Source of the DNA: a virus
Strand: one strand, 5' to 3'
Virus record (IMG/VR): IMGVR_UViG_3300017719_000160
Span: 1-26,518 of that record
Length of the DNA: 26,518 nt
Both the position numbers and the translations under genes were made by a program. Positions 14,768 to 21,963 of the stretch are shown here, one piece after another. Each line of letters begins with the position of its first letter. Position 1 is the stretch's first letter. Under the pieces are notes generated by a model. It was not told the origin of the DNA. It did no database searches and worked only from the letters and a program-made list of their open reading frames with translations.

Positions 14768-15454
14768 TCAGCCAGAGAACTGATCAAATAGCCCTTCGGC
14801 AACTTTGTAGTCCTCTTCCGTTGACCACCCAACCCACTCAACGTCGAGGTTCATGAACTGTTGACCAGTCCGGGACTCAACGGGTTGTGACTTGAGACGC
14901 CATAAGCTGCTGAAACGATCACCGCCTTTGCTGGCGATTTGTGTGTTCCAACTGCGCGAGACGCGTAGCTTTGAGCTGGTGAAGTCCATAATGATCGGAT
15001 GGGATACATCACCGGTCTTAGGGTCTTTGAGCAACAAGATGTGTTGGTGAGTATCTTTGATTTCATACTCAGCTGGCTTTTCCTGAGCAGCTACTGCTGC
15101 CTCAGCGTCTGCTTGGCTTGTAAAGTTACCAAGCAAGCCACCACCTGCATCCATGCTACGCCATACAACATACTCAACTTTGAACTTGAGGCTGAGGGCG
15201 TATAGCTCTTCACCGTAGATTTCGCTACTGATGCTGTTAATGAAGTGGCCGACATCTGCGCCTTCGATGTGCTTAGGCGAATACTTGTCGACTTCGGGAG
15301 ACATTTTCTGCAGCAACTTAATACGTGGTATTGCTATGGCGTTACCTACGTCTTCGTTACCGCGACCAGTGCCCTGTGCTGCACGCACGTGTGCTGGTAC
15401 GTCTGTTGCTACTAGAGAAAATGATTCTTTAACTGCTACTGCTGATTTAGGCAT
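14768..15454 (-). CDS. Conserved phage replication-module protein, possibly ssDNA-binding (228 aa)
   Basis: The pattern is known from many phages with a Pol A replication set: a flexible N-terminus, IPRIKLLQKMSPEV, then a GADVGHFINSISSEIYGEEL strand run, VEYVVWRSMDAGGGLLGNF, and a C-terminal part with LRVSRSWNTQI and SSLWRLKSQP. The acidic C-terminal tail (STEEDYKVAEGLFDQFSG) is reminiscent of single-strand binding proteins. Functional labels for this family vary, so ssDNA binding is an inference from fold pattern and neighbours. Ribosome site AAGGAT precedes the ATG. Confidence 0.65.
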   Translation of the reverse strand: MPKSAVAVKESFSLVATDVPAHVRAAQGTGRGNEDVGNAIAIPRIKLLQKMSPEVDKYSPKHIEGADVGHFINSISSEIYGEELYALSLKFKVEYVVWRSMDAGGGLLGNFTSQADAEAAVAAQEKPAEYEIKDTHQHILLLKDPKTGDVSHPIIMDFTSSKLRVSRSWNTQIASKGGDRFSSLWRLKSQPVESRTGQQFMNLDVEWVGWSTEEDYKVAEGLFDQFSG

Positions 15455-15464
15455 AACTTGATCC

Positions 15465-15830
15465 TTATAGTTTGCGCATATTTAGTTTGCGAACGGTTCG
15501 TGGCTGCAGGCCGGGGACACTCTCGCCAAGCTTGAGTATCTCTTTGTATGCAGTACTACTTGGTCTGCGTTGAAGAAGACTGAAATCTGTGGTCTCAATA
15601 ATGTGAGCGTAGAATTCATCCCAGTCAGTTACATCTGGGACTGTGTCTTCGTTGATGGACACGGAGGCTTTGTCATTAGCGGTGCGTGACAGCCCCTGTG
15701 CGTCCAACTCTTTTAGCAAGATAGTTTCGTTACCACGAAGCTGCTCTTGATATTCTTTAACTTGCGCATTTAGCTCATCGATACATGTTTTGATGGTTAC
15801 GCGTTGCTCAATTAGTTCATTAATATTCAT
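15465..15830 (-). CDS. Conserved hypothetical phage protein with N-terminal coiled coil (121 aa)
   Basis: The first 50 residues form a coiled coil (LIEQRVTIKTCIDELNAQVKEYQEQL). The second half carries a pattern seen in many phage proteins beside helicases: VPDVTDWDEFYAHI, FSLLQRRPSSTAYKE, then VPGLQP and a basic end (RTVRKLNMRKL). Function is not known. It starts in a 4-base ATGA overlap with the helicase gene and ends 10 bases before the next gene, so the three are almost surely made together. Confidence 0.78.
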   Translation of the reverse strand: MNINELIEQRVTIKTCIDELNAQVKEYQEQLRGNETILLKELDAQGLSRTANDKASVSINEDTVPDVTDWDEFYAHIIETTDFSLLQRRPSSTAYKEILKLGESVPGLQPRTVRKLNMRKL

Positions 15831-17179
15831 GCTGATTTCCTGTGTGCTGTTGTTTGGTTAAGTATTCCTAGTAACTCGTCCATTCGGCCTAGTTTGGTTT
15901 CTAGCTTGTCGTAAACTTCTGGCTCCCACGTGTTCTGTGCGGCAATTCGTACGACTTCTGTGCGTTGGGTTTGACCCGCGCGATAGATGCGTCTGTTGAA
16001 CTGCTGGTAATGCTCAGCGTTGTACGTGGGGGACGCCCAGATCACTGTTGTTGCTTTGGTCATGGTGAGGCCATGTCCTGCAGACTGCGGGTGGGCGAAT
16101 ACAACTTGAAGCTGCCCCGCCTGCATGCGGTCAACAATGTCTTTGCGTTTGTGTGCGGCTGTGGAGCCATCGATCACGCCGTACTTAATCGACAGCTTTT
16201 CGGCAAGCTCGACCAGATGGTCTCGCTCGTGTTTCCAGTTAAATGCGACTAGGGAGTGTTTACGTTCTTGCACTAGCTGCATTACTAAGTCGTAGCGCTC
16301 AGCGTGTATACCCTGTGCGTTACCATTCTCGTCATAGATAGCGCCAGTACATAGCTGCAGAAGCTTTTTAACTTTGGCTCCGGCGTGTACAGCATTAATA
16401 GTTCCTTTTGCTGTATACAGTACGCTGTCGTCTGCTAGCGTTTTGTAGGCGTCCATAGTCTTTTGGTTAAGGTCTACAAAGCGCGTTGATATAACTTGCT
16501 TTGGCATTGATATGCAGTCTTCTAGAGCAAAGCGTATGTTGATGTCGAAGAGAGCAGAGGCAACTATTTCCTGTGCGTCTGGTCGATCTATCCATACGTT
16601 TGCAAACCCGTTGAATTGCGGTTGGCATACTGCGCTACGAAACCCATAGAACCGCTTACCTAGGCGCTCACCGTCGTCTACTAAGAAGGTGGGGTGCCAT
16701 ACGTCTAGGATAGTGTTGCTGTTGGGTGTACCTGACATTGCGACTCTGTAATCAAACTCGCGCATAATCTTTGCTACATTCTTTGAACGCTGGCTGCTTG
16801 CGTTTTTGAACGCAGTAAACTCATCGATGCAGATAGTGTTGAACGGTTCGAGGTAGCCGGGATTTTGCGCAAGCCATTTGACTGCGTCGTGATTGGTTAT
16901 AACGATGTCAGTTTCTTCATCAAACGCTTTTGTTCGATTCTTAGCATACGCAACTGAGTACGTGAGCTGTGGTGCAAACTTACGTATGTCGTCGCCCCAT
17001 GACGCTTCTAGGATAGAGAGCGGAGCGAGCACAAGCATACGCCCGTTGCCGAAACCTCGCTTAACAAACGCATCTATTACGCTGCGCGTTTTGCCAGTAC
17101 CGGGGTCAGAGGTAACAAGTACACCGGGTTTGCTAAGGATAAAGTCGGTGGTTGTAGTTTGATGTTTGAATGGTTTCAT
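15827..17179 (-). CDS. SNF2/UvsW-type superfamily 2 DNA helicase (450 aa)
   Basis: Helicase motifs in order from the chosen start: Q-like FKHQ near residue 4; Walker A DPGTGKT (25-31); Ia VLAPLSIL (50-57); DEAH-type Walker B CIDEFTAFKN with D119-E120; motif III SGTP (149-152); and C-terminal motifs IV-VI with VVFAHPQSAGHGLTMTKA and QQFNRRIYRAGQ. It is an ATP-driven translocase, probably for fork remodelling or recombination like T4 UvsW. A longer frame opens at 17281, but the ATG at 17179 puts the protein start at the usual distance before Walker A and leaves room for promoter and operator C upstream, so I chose it. Confidence 0.93.
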   Translation of the reverse strand: MKPFKHQTTTTDFILSKPGVLVTSDPGTGKTRSVIDAFVKRGFGNGRMLVLAPLSILEASWGDDIRKFAPQLTYSVAYAKNRTKAFDEETDIVITNHDAVKWLAQNPGYLEPFNTICIDEFTAFKNASSQRSKNVAKIMREFDYRVAMSGTPNSNTILDVWHPTFLVDDGERLGKRFYGFRSAVCQPQFNGFANVWIDRPDAQEIVASALFDINIRFALEDCISMPKQVISTRFVDLNQKTMDAYKTLADDSVLYTAKGTINAVHAGAKVKKLLQLCTGAIYDENGNAQGIHAERYDLVMQLVQERKHSLVAFNWKHERDHLVELAEKLSIKYGVIDGSTAAHKRKDIVDRMQAGQLQVVFAHPQSAGHGLTMTKATTVIWASPTYNAEHYQQFNRRIYRAGQTQRTEVVRIAAQNTWEPEVYDKLETKLGRMDELLGILNQTTAHRKSA

Positions 17180-17207
17180 AGTCCTAATGGCACCTTTCTG
17201 TCTAAGA

Positions 17208-17237
17208 ATATTAGCACAGCTAATATTAATGTTGCAA
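17208..17237 (-). promoter_or_regulatory. Predicted sigma-70 promoter overlapping operator C
   Basis: Read on the - strand: TTGCAA (17237-17232), 18-bp spacer, TAATAT (17213-17208). The palindrome fills the spacer and the -10 box. The -35 lies in the last codons of the GP88-like gene. It would start the helicase to repressor operon. Confidence 0.5.
17210..17224. promoter_or_regulatory. Operator site C (ATTAGCACAGCTAAT)
   Basis: The same 15 bases as site A, and here the palindrome extends to 9 bp per arm (AATATTAGC / GCTAATATT with ACA between). It ends 30 bp upstream of the helicase ATG. Confidence 0.75.
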
Positions 17238-17912
17238 AAAATTAATGGCTTTGTTGCTAGTCCAGCACATCGCGCAATCACCGCAGCTGAGCTTGATGCC
17301 TCTTTGCTCAGGGCAGATCAGGCCAGTGTGCCGCTCACTCTCTGAAGCAATGACGTTGGCTTGCAGGTTCATGGGTGCTGTGAATCGTGAGTCGGAGAAC
17401 CTAACGTAGCAATTGTCCATTGTGTTCATCCGGGTAATGGCTTCACCAATCTCGGACTGTGGATCGTGGTGCGTGTACCCCCATACATGAAGCATGTCCC
17501 AGCCAACAACGTAGTCATTCCAGAAGTTGACATAGTCAGTGCTAAAGAAGTCGCCTAGTACGTGCAGCCTGATTGCTAGTGGTTGGCCTTTCCATATGTG
17601 CTTGTTAATTAAATTGCTAATGTTTTCTTCTAGATAGGTGAGGAACATAGGGTGTGTATGGTCGTAACGTGCAGCAAACGGCATGTTGTTACCGTAGCAC
17701 GTGTCCCACTGGTCGCAGTCGGCAGGGCAGGTAGTGCGTTCTTCGAGCGTCAGGCTGTAGATAGCAGCGTTTTTCCAAGCGCCTGTAGTAACTTTACTGC
17801 CTAGCTTTTTGTTGTTTCCGCCGGGTTTTAGCATTGTCACTGACGGTTCCTTTACGCTTTTTAGGTAGCGCGTTCGTGTGCGGCGCTGCTTCACGTGCAA
17901 CAATGTCTTCAT
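17226..17912 (-). CDS. GP88-like cysteine-rich phage protein (228 aa)
   Basis: The layout recalls the GP88 family first named from mycobacteriophages: NKKLGSKV near the N-terminus, SLTLEERTTCPADC with C62-x3-C66-x5-C72 and CYGNNMPFAAR, a strongly conserved-looking RLHVLGDFFSTDYV (115-128), GYTHHDP, and a C-terminal cluster C200-x9-C210-x2-C213-x2-C216. The eight Cys suggest metal or Fe-S binding, and the overall plan resembles phage radical-SAM-like proteins, but the canonical Cx3Cx2C is absent. The activity is unknown. The ATG at 17912 has a strong ribosome site (CAGGAGAG); the overlap of 119 bases with the upstream gene is unusual. Confidence 0.78.
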   Translation of the reverse strand: MKTLLHVKQRRTRTRYLKSVKEPSVTMLKPGGNNKKLGSKVTTGAWKNAAIYSLTLEERTTCPADCDQWDTCYGNNMPFAARYDHTHPMFLTYLEENISNLINKHIWKGQPLAIRLHVLGDFFSTDYVNFWNDYVVGWDMLHVWGYTHHDPQSEIGEAITRMNTMDNCYVRFSDSRFTAPMNLQANVIASESERHTGLICPEQRGIKLSCGDCAMCWTSNKAINFLQH

Positions 17913-18078
17913 ATATTTCTCTCCTGATATGCGTCTTTTCTTCTTTAGGTACTTTGGTTACTAGGCGGACATCTGCTACTTTGAGTTTGTATGTCGTCCA
18001 ATACAGGGCTTCTGGCGGGTCTGTCACAATCGTGAACTGGATCAACGACTTGTTTTTCCGTTCGTGCCACATTTGCAT
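17794..18078 (-). CDS. Hypothetical basic protein (94 aa)
   Basis: Family not recognised. The ribosome site AAAGGA lies 8 bases before the ATG. The first 65 residues look like a compact alpha/beta domain (LIQFTIVTDPPEALYWTTYKLKVADVRLV), and the last 30 are Lys/Arg-rich (KKRKGTVSD...TRRKQQKARQ), possibly nucleic-acid binding. The basic tail is encoded in the stretch shared with the start of the GP88-like gene, so it may partly reflect that overlap. Confidence 0.58.
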   Translation of the reverse strand: MQMWHERKNKSLIQFTIVTDPPEALYWTTYKLKVADVRLVTKVPKEEKTHIRREIYEDIVAREAAPHTNALPKKRKGTVSDNAKTRRKQQKARQ

Positions 18079-18151
18079 CTCGGTTTTCCTTTACTTTTTT
18101 TATCCAAATAACAAGTTCGACTACAGTAAGTAGGCGAAGTAAAAAGGTCAT
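17945..18151 (-). CDS. Possible small membrane protein (68 aa)
   Basis: It has one of the best ribosome sites of the region (AAGGAG, 7 bases before ATG) and an ATGA coupling with the gene upstream. Residues 2-17 (TFLLRLLTVVELVIWI) form a short membrane or amphipathic helix followed by a charged stretch. The second half overlaps the 94-aa gene in another frame and looks non-natural (Pro, Ser, Arg-rich), so either the product is real with a fortuitous tail or the site is a relic. Confidence 0.45.
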   Translation of the reverse strand: MTFLLRLLTVVELVIWIKKVKENRDANVARTEKQVVDPVHDCDRPARSPVLDDIQTQSSRCPPSNQST

Positions 18152-18339
18152 GTAACTTCTCCTTGGGCCGTGATTTGTTGGTTAAGTCGTTTGATTTGAA
18201 CGAGAAGATCTTCTAGTTGGAACTCATCAAACGGTTTGCCGTTAGCGTCAGCTTCCATTGCTAAAACGTCATACACGACATCTTCGGTAATGCCGCCAAG
18301 TAGAAGGCTCGTGGCCCGTTGTTCATGTTCATGGTTCAT
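18148..18339 (-). CDS. Small acidic hypothetical protein (63 aa)
   Basis: Strong ribosome site (GGAGG, 7 bases before ATG), the first gene after the terminator on this strand. The protein is soluble, acidic and helical (EFQLEDLLVQIKRLNQQI), and its stop overlaps the next ATG. Family not recognised. Being first after a terminator, it must have its own promoter or depend on read-through; no clear promoter was seen in the 90 bp upstream. Confidence 0.65.
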   Translation of the reverse strand: MNHEHEQRATSLLLGGITEDVVYDVLAMEADANGKPFDEFQLEDLLVQIKRLNQQITAQGEVT

Positions 18340-18356
18340 GTGTAACCTCCAGATAT

Positions 18357-18391
18357 AAAAAAGCCCCAGTAGGCCACTAATCTACTGGGGC
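18357..18391 (-). terminator. Rho-independent terminator after the Cas4-like nuclease gene
   Basis: Stem GCCCCAGTAG / CTACTGGGGC (10 bp, perfect) with a 9-base loop, followed on the - strand by six T. It lies 40 bp after the nuclease stop and should end or attenuate the right-hand transcript. Confidence 0.88.
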
Positions 18392-18400
18392 AACCGGACT

Positions 18401-18424
18401 CTAAGTTAGGGGAGACCAACTTAG
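18401..18424. repeat. 7-bp inverted repeat before the terminator
   Basis: CTAAGTT and AACTTAG with a 10-base loop, lying between the nuclease stop and the terminator stem. It is a possible accessory hairpin or RNA-stability element. Confidence 0.4.
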
Positions 18425-18431
18425 TGAGGGA

Positions 18432-19199
18432 TTAGGTAACTCCCCATTGACACGCAGCTGGCTCGTCGTCTGTTGCGTTTTTGAACGAGCACCAGCGACA
18501 AGCTTGCTTGCTGGGTGTTGGGGCAAAGTCTTCACACGTTGTCATAGTAATGGCGCGTTTGTGAAAACCGGGGGCGAACTGCATAGCGTCAGCTCGTGTG
18601 TATGATTTTGTTGTTGTTTCGCCTTTGTCGAGATACCACAACTCTGTTTGTACAAACTCTAGGTGTGGATAGCGAAAGAACGTAGCGATTGCATACAGTA
18701 GGCACTGTTGAGAGTGCGCTATTTCGTTACCAAACTTTTTGCCGGTCTTGTAGTCGATAACGCGTGCGCTAGTTTCGCTTTCGTTTACTAACGCATCTAG
18801 TTTTATGCGTGCCCAAGTATCTGCACCCATCCATCCGACAGGTGCCCACTCTAGGTTAAAGCCCCATTCACCTTCTAGTTCGACTTTTGCGTCGATGTAA
18901 AGCTGACGAAGCTCTTCAAATTGTGATTTGAACTTTTCTAGAGAGGGAGGGAAGTCACCTATTTCGCCGTTTACGTAACCTTCGGCTTCGTTGTGGATGT
19001 CTGTACCGCGCGCAGCTGCTGGGCTAGACGGTTCTTGCACTCGTCTGACGCGCTGGATATAAGTACGGTAAGGGCAGTCTTCAAATACTTTAAGAGCTGA
19101 GTAGGACCATGCTCGTACTGGTCCTAGTGCAGTAGGTACTTCAAAAGCCTTTTTAATATCAGGCCGTTCACTTTGTGTAAGATCCATATTCCGAATCAT
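18432..19199 (-). CDS. Cas4/RecB-like PD-(D/E)XK exonuclease with Fe-S cluster cysteines (255 aa)
   Basis: PDDEXK_1-type nuclease: WSYSALKVFEDCPYR (residue C42), ARGTDIHNEAE with H69, ARIKLDAL with D135, then VIDYKTGKK with D149 and K151, and Gln164/165 before LLYA. Four Cys, C42 and C234-x2-C237-x12-C250, match the Fe-S cluster of Cas4 and AddB nucleases. In phages such proteins process DNA ends for recombination or replication; no CRISPR array or cas1/cas2 is present. The ATG at 19199 is preceded directly by AGG; ATG at 19187 is an alternative start. Operator D lies 15 bp upstream. Confidence 0.88.
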   Translation of the reverse strand: MIRNMDLTQSERPDIKKAFEVPTALGPVRAWSYSALKVFEDCPYRTYIQRVRRVQEPSSPAAARGTDIHNEAEGYVNGEIGDFPPSLEKFKSQFEELRQLYIDAKVELEGEWGFNLEWAPVGWMGADTWARIKLDALVNESETSARVIDYKTGKKFGNEIAHSQQCLLYAIATFFRYPHLEFVQTELWYLDKGETTTKSYTRADAMQFAPGFHKRAITMTTCEDFAPTPSKQACRWCSFKNATDDEPAACQWGVT

Positions 19200-19213
19200 C
19201 CTGCTTCGTTGTT

Positions 19214-19228
19214 ATTAGTATAGCTAAT
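19214..19228. promoter_or_regulatory. Operator site D (ATTAGTATAGCTAAT) with overlapping promoter
   Basis: On the - strand TTGCGG (19244-19239), 16-bp spacer, TATACT (19222-19217) form a likely promoter whose -10 is inside the palindrome. It lies in the 33-bp gap before the Cas4-like nuclease gene. Confidence 0.68.
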
Positions 19229-19232
19229 AGAT

Positions 19233-21740
19233 CTAAGCCCGCAAGAGCTTTCTATCTTCGTCCCCGAAGTGCGCATCTATTATCTGTTGCAATTCAGTCT
19301 CGCCGATGTTCCATTTTGTTTCGATGCCTCGTACAACAGATTTGTTTGGATTTGCTTTGTTAGCAAATGGGCGTTTACGCGTAGGCTCTAACCCGTGTCG
19401 TTGCAGCCGTTTAATAAATTCACGTTGGCTAAGGCGTGGGTTTTGTTCTGTCTGTATGTGAAACACAGTACGTAAATGCTCAGTAGGTAGTATGATGTAG
19501 GGGTCATTTGCTTCTGCTACCCAGTTTTTAACGAATCGTTGTGCTGTCATGATCTCATTAGCAAAGGCTACAGTGCCTGTGTTGATGTCGAGTATGCCTG
19601 TGAAGTAATCAAGATCTCCTTCGGTAATAGCTTTGCAGAACTCTTCAAACACAGACATCCCAACGCTTCGCATTTGTTCTTTGGCGCGGTTATCAATAGG
19701 CACATGGATGAATCGTTCTTCGTATTTGAAGGTATTTAGTACACCAGCAAAGAGTCGTAGCTCGTGGTCCATGTTGTACAGCTTGTCTGGCAAGTTGGGG
19801 TGCGCGTCAAGAAGCTTAGTGTCTTGCCGGGGTGCTATGTTGTAACGACGGTCGCCCGTATCAATTTTGACTGCATCAATTCTGTTGGTGAAGAACAAGA
19901 AGTTGCAGTAGCTTTCTATTTGTACGCTGTTACTACGCATAGCGCGTATTGATATATTCTTTTCTGCGATCCAGTTTTTAAGTTTGTCAGCAATCTTACT
20001 GGTGCCTGTCTTAGCTGATCCCATGTGAAATTCGTCGACTACTAAGAACAGCGCGTTACGCATAAACAAGTTGAACTGCTCTTCAATGGACTCAAGTGCG
20101 CGCATGGGCGCTTGTTGTTCTGTAAACAGGGGCTTGATGACAGTGTTGTAGAACAAGCCTTTGCCTGTACCTTGTGTGCCGCTTAGTACCCAGCTCGTCT
20201 TAGTCTTTTGTCTTGTTTGATAGATGTAAGCCATCCAGTTAATAAAGCGCTCAAACTCTTCTTGGCCGTTACCAAGAATGTGATCTAACAAGAGGTATAT
20301 ATTGGGGGTCAGGTCTTGAAGATTTCTCGCGTGACCAAACTCTAATGGTTGCTCAGGGTCTTCTGAATTGAGCATGTATTTGCTGCGTGTATACGTATTG
20401 ACGTAGTAAGGCACTTGTTTGAGGTTTACTGCTACGTCGTCTTTGGTTGGGTCAAAGATGATACGTGCGTCTGGGACAAAGTCTGGTGCAGCTCGCCCGT
20501 GACTCAACATGAATGACTCGATACTGGTTCTGCTTGTTTGGGTAAGCGGGTAGTCATTAGTAAACTGGTTGAGGTTTGGGTCGAACACACCGTTGAAGTA
20601 CATGTCTGTGTGGTAGTCACGCAATACAACTGGGTAAGCTGTTTTACCAATGTCTTTCATCTCTTCTTCAAATAGTTCAAAGATCCCTTTGTAGAAGTCT
20701 GGGTCAGCTTTTTCTATTTCAAAGAGAGGTTCATCTTTGAAGTTGTACATGTAGATGGGGCGTTCAGCGTTGAAGAAGTAAGCTGCACTGTCACCATTGT
20801 TAATGTTGCAACGAACAAAAGGGAAAGAGTAGCTGTCTACAACGGTGATATGCATTCTATCTGGGTTTGTTAGTACGTCTTTGACCTCGTTATCAATAGT
20901 CATTGACTGCACTTTCCCATTTTTTCGTTTCATGCCTGCGTCAACGCGGAGATCATCTTTCTGCTTGATGGATTGCTGATGAATAATCTCTGGGTGGATC
21001 GAACCCATTTCTGCAGCTAGGTCGACTGTTGCATTGCCTCGGGTAATAAGAATTGTCCGATCATCGTCGCTAATAAATGGGTTGCTTGTTGGATCATCAA
21101 AAGTTGGTGTTGATATAAAAACAAGCTTGGAGTTGTCAGCTAACGACACGTCTAACGGGTATTTGAGAGACTGCCCATTAGAGCTAAGTTCTATCTGCGG
21201 CATAAACAGATCAGATGATAAGTTAACGTGTTGAAGCCAAAGCTTTATAGACTTAGGTGGCATTGGAACAGTAAGAAGCATGAAGATGTGCAGCGAGACT
21301 TTGTCTCCTTTCATGCCAAGCGAAGCAGAGGCTTGCGAAATGTAAGATACGTCGTGGAATGCCGGGGGTAGTGAGTTGATTACTTGTTCAGTAAGAGACT
21401 CAACAACGGCAGCAGAGAGTTGCTTGCTTGGTAGTGCTCTGTTTAGTTTGATGCCGTCAACGTCAAGTACAAGTAAGCCGTTTAACGCATTGCGTTCTGT
21501 TTGTCCTTTGCGGCTTTCTTTAACAAGGTCACGTTTGAGTGCGCCTTTGAGCATGCAATGGCCAAGTGCGCCGTGGTGTTGCATTAGTGAGTAAAGGTCA
21601 TCGAGTCCGGCTTGATCAACAGTGATCTTGTGTTCGTGGCTCGTGACTTCTTTGACGTAAGGATAGGGTGTAACTTTTGCTTTTGAGTAGTGTTTAGTGA
21701 GACGGAGGCCATTGGCCGCCTCTAAGAACGTAACGCGCAT
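19233..21740 (-). CDS. Primase-helicase fusion: AEP-type primase and SF3/DUF5906 helicase (835 aa)
   Basis: N-terminal archaeo-eukaryotic primase-like part: GLLVLDVDGIKL with D93 and D95 as metal ligands, then VSLHIFM (S149-x-H151), the usual hD-x-D and S-x-H motifs. A linker region follows (about 280-480). The C-terminal superfamily 3 helicase has Walker A GTQGTGKG (521-528), Walker B ALFLVVDEFH (D569, E570), motif C NFLFFTNRIDAV (N619) and Arg finger-like GDRRY (R631). It should make primers and unwind DNA at the phage origin. The ATG has a strong GGAGGG site. It lies between the csrA-like gene and the nuclease. Confidence 0.92.
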   Translation of the reverse strand: MRVTFLEAANGLRLTKHYSKAKVTPYPYVKEVTSHEHKITVDQAGLDDLYSLMQHHGALGHCMLKGALKRDLVKESRKGQTERNALNGLLVLDVDGIKLNRALPSKQLSAAVVESLTEQVINSLPPAFHDVSYISQASASLGMKGDKVSLHIFMLLTVPMPPKSIKLWLQHVNLSSDLFMPQIELSSNGQSLKYPLDVSLADNSKLVFISTPTFDDPTSNPFISDDDRTILITRGNATVDLAAEMGSIHPEIIHQQSIKQKDDLRVDAGMKRKNGKVQSMTIDNEVKDVLTNPDRMHITVVDSYSFPFVRCNINNGDSAAYFFNAERPIYMYNFKDEPLFEIEKADPDFYKGIFELFEEEMKDIGKTAYPVVLRDYHTDMYFNGVFDPNLNQFTNDYPLTQTSRTSIESFMLSHGRAAPDFVPDARIIFDPTKDDVAVNLKQVPYYVNTYTRSKYMLNSEDPEQPLEFGHARNLQDLTPNIYLLLDHILGNGQEEFERFINWMAYIYQTRQKTKTSWVLSGTQGTGKGLFYNTVIKPLFTEQQAPMRALESIEEQFNLFMRNALFLVVDEFHMGSAKTGTSKIADKLKNWIAEKNISIRAMRSNSVQIESYCNFLFFTNRIDAVKIDTGDRRYNIAPRQDTKLLDAHPNLPDKLYNMDHELRLFAGVLNTFKYEERFIHVPIDNRAKEQMRSVGMSVFEEFCKAITEGDLDYFTGILDINTGTVAFANEIMTAQRFVKNWVAEANDPYIILPTEHLRTVFHIQTEQNPRLSQREFIKRLQRHGLEPTRKRPFANKANPNKSVVRGIETKWNIGETELQQIIDAHFGDEDRKLLRA

Positions 21741-21753
21741 AGATCCCTCCGTT

Positions 21754-21768
21754 AATAGCGCAACTAAT
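21754..21768. promoter_or_regulatory. Operator site E (AATAGCGCAACTAAT, one mismatch)
   Basis: Differs from ATTAG-N5-CTAAT at one base of the left arm. It lies 13 bp before the primase-helicase ATG and overlaps the stop codon of the csrA-like gene. No clear sigma-70 boxes were seen here. Confidence 0.58.
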
Positions 21769-21784
21769 AATCTGAGTTATTAGT
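21763..21784. repeat. 8-bp inverted repeat sharing a half-site with operator E
   Basis: ACTAATAA and TTATTAGT with a 6-base loop. It uses the same CTAAT half-site as operator E, in the opposite pairing, so three half-sites lie within 31 bp. Confidence 0.5.
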
Positions 21785-21961
21785 CTCTGACTCCTTGCTA
21801 TAAATTTCGTCGCGATCTATTTTTATTTCCGTGTCTGCGACAAACGCTAGTGTTACCGAATTTCGGTCCACTTTGTGTACTTCCAAACTGACTAAGACTT
21901 CACCATCTTTGTGGATGGTTACCCCTTGTTTTATCTTTCTTGACAGGACCAGTCTTGACAT
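21764..21961 (-). CDS. csrA: CsrA-like RNA-binding translational regulator (65 aa)
   Basis: The protein has the CsrA/RsmA length and pattern: LVLSRKIKQGVTIHKDGEVLVSLEVHKVDRNSVTLAFVADTEIKIDRDEIY. Compared with Escherichia coli CsrA it keeps the start strand L-x-L-[ST]-R, the five-strand spacing and the R-[DE]-E-I-Y end, whose Arg contacts the GGA motif of target RNA. CsrA dimers bind GGA in mRNA leaders to block or enhance translation. Two residues are inserted at the N-terminus and the C-terminal tail is polar. The gene starts 2 bases after the polymerase stop with no clear ribosome site, so it is probably coupled to it. It may tune phage genes or take over the host Csr system. Confidence 0.85.
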   Translation of the reverse strand: MSRLVLSRKIKQGVTIHKDGEVLVSLEVHKVDRNSVTLAFVADTEIKIDRDEIYSKESETNNSDY

Positions 21962-21963
21962 AG

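Noticed and set aside
17180-17281. Longer helicase start at 17281
   Set aside because: It would run through the promoter/operator C and 56 bases of the GP88-like gene, and the extra 34 residues look non-natural.
18432-19199. Cas4 as part of a CRISPR system
   Set aside because: No repeat-spacer array or other cas genes are present; phages commonly carry Cas4/RecB-like nucleases for replication.
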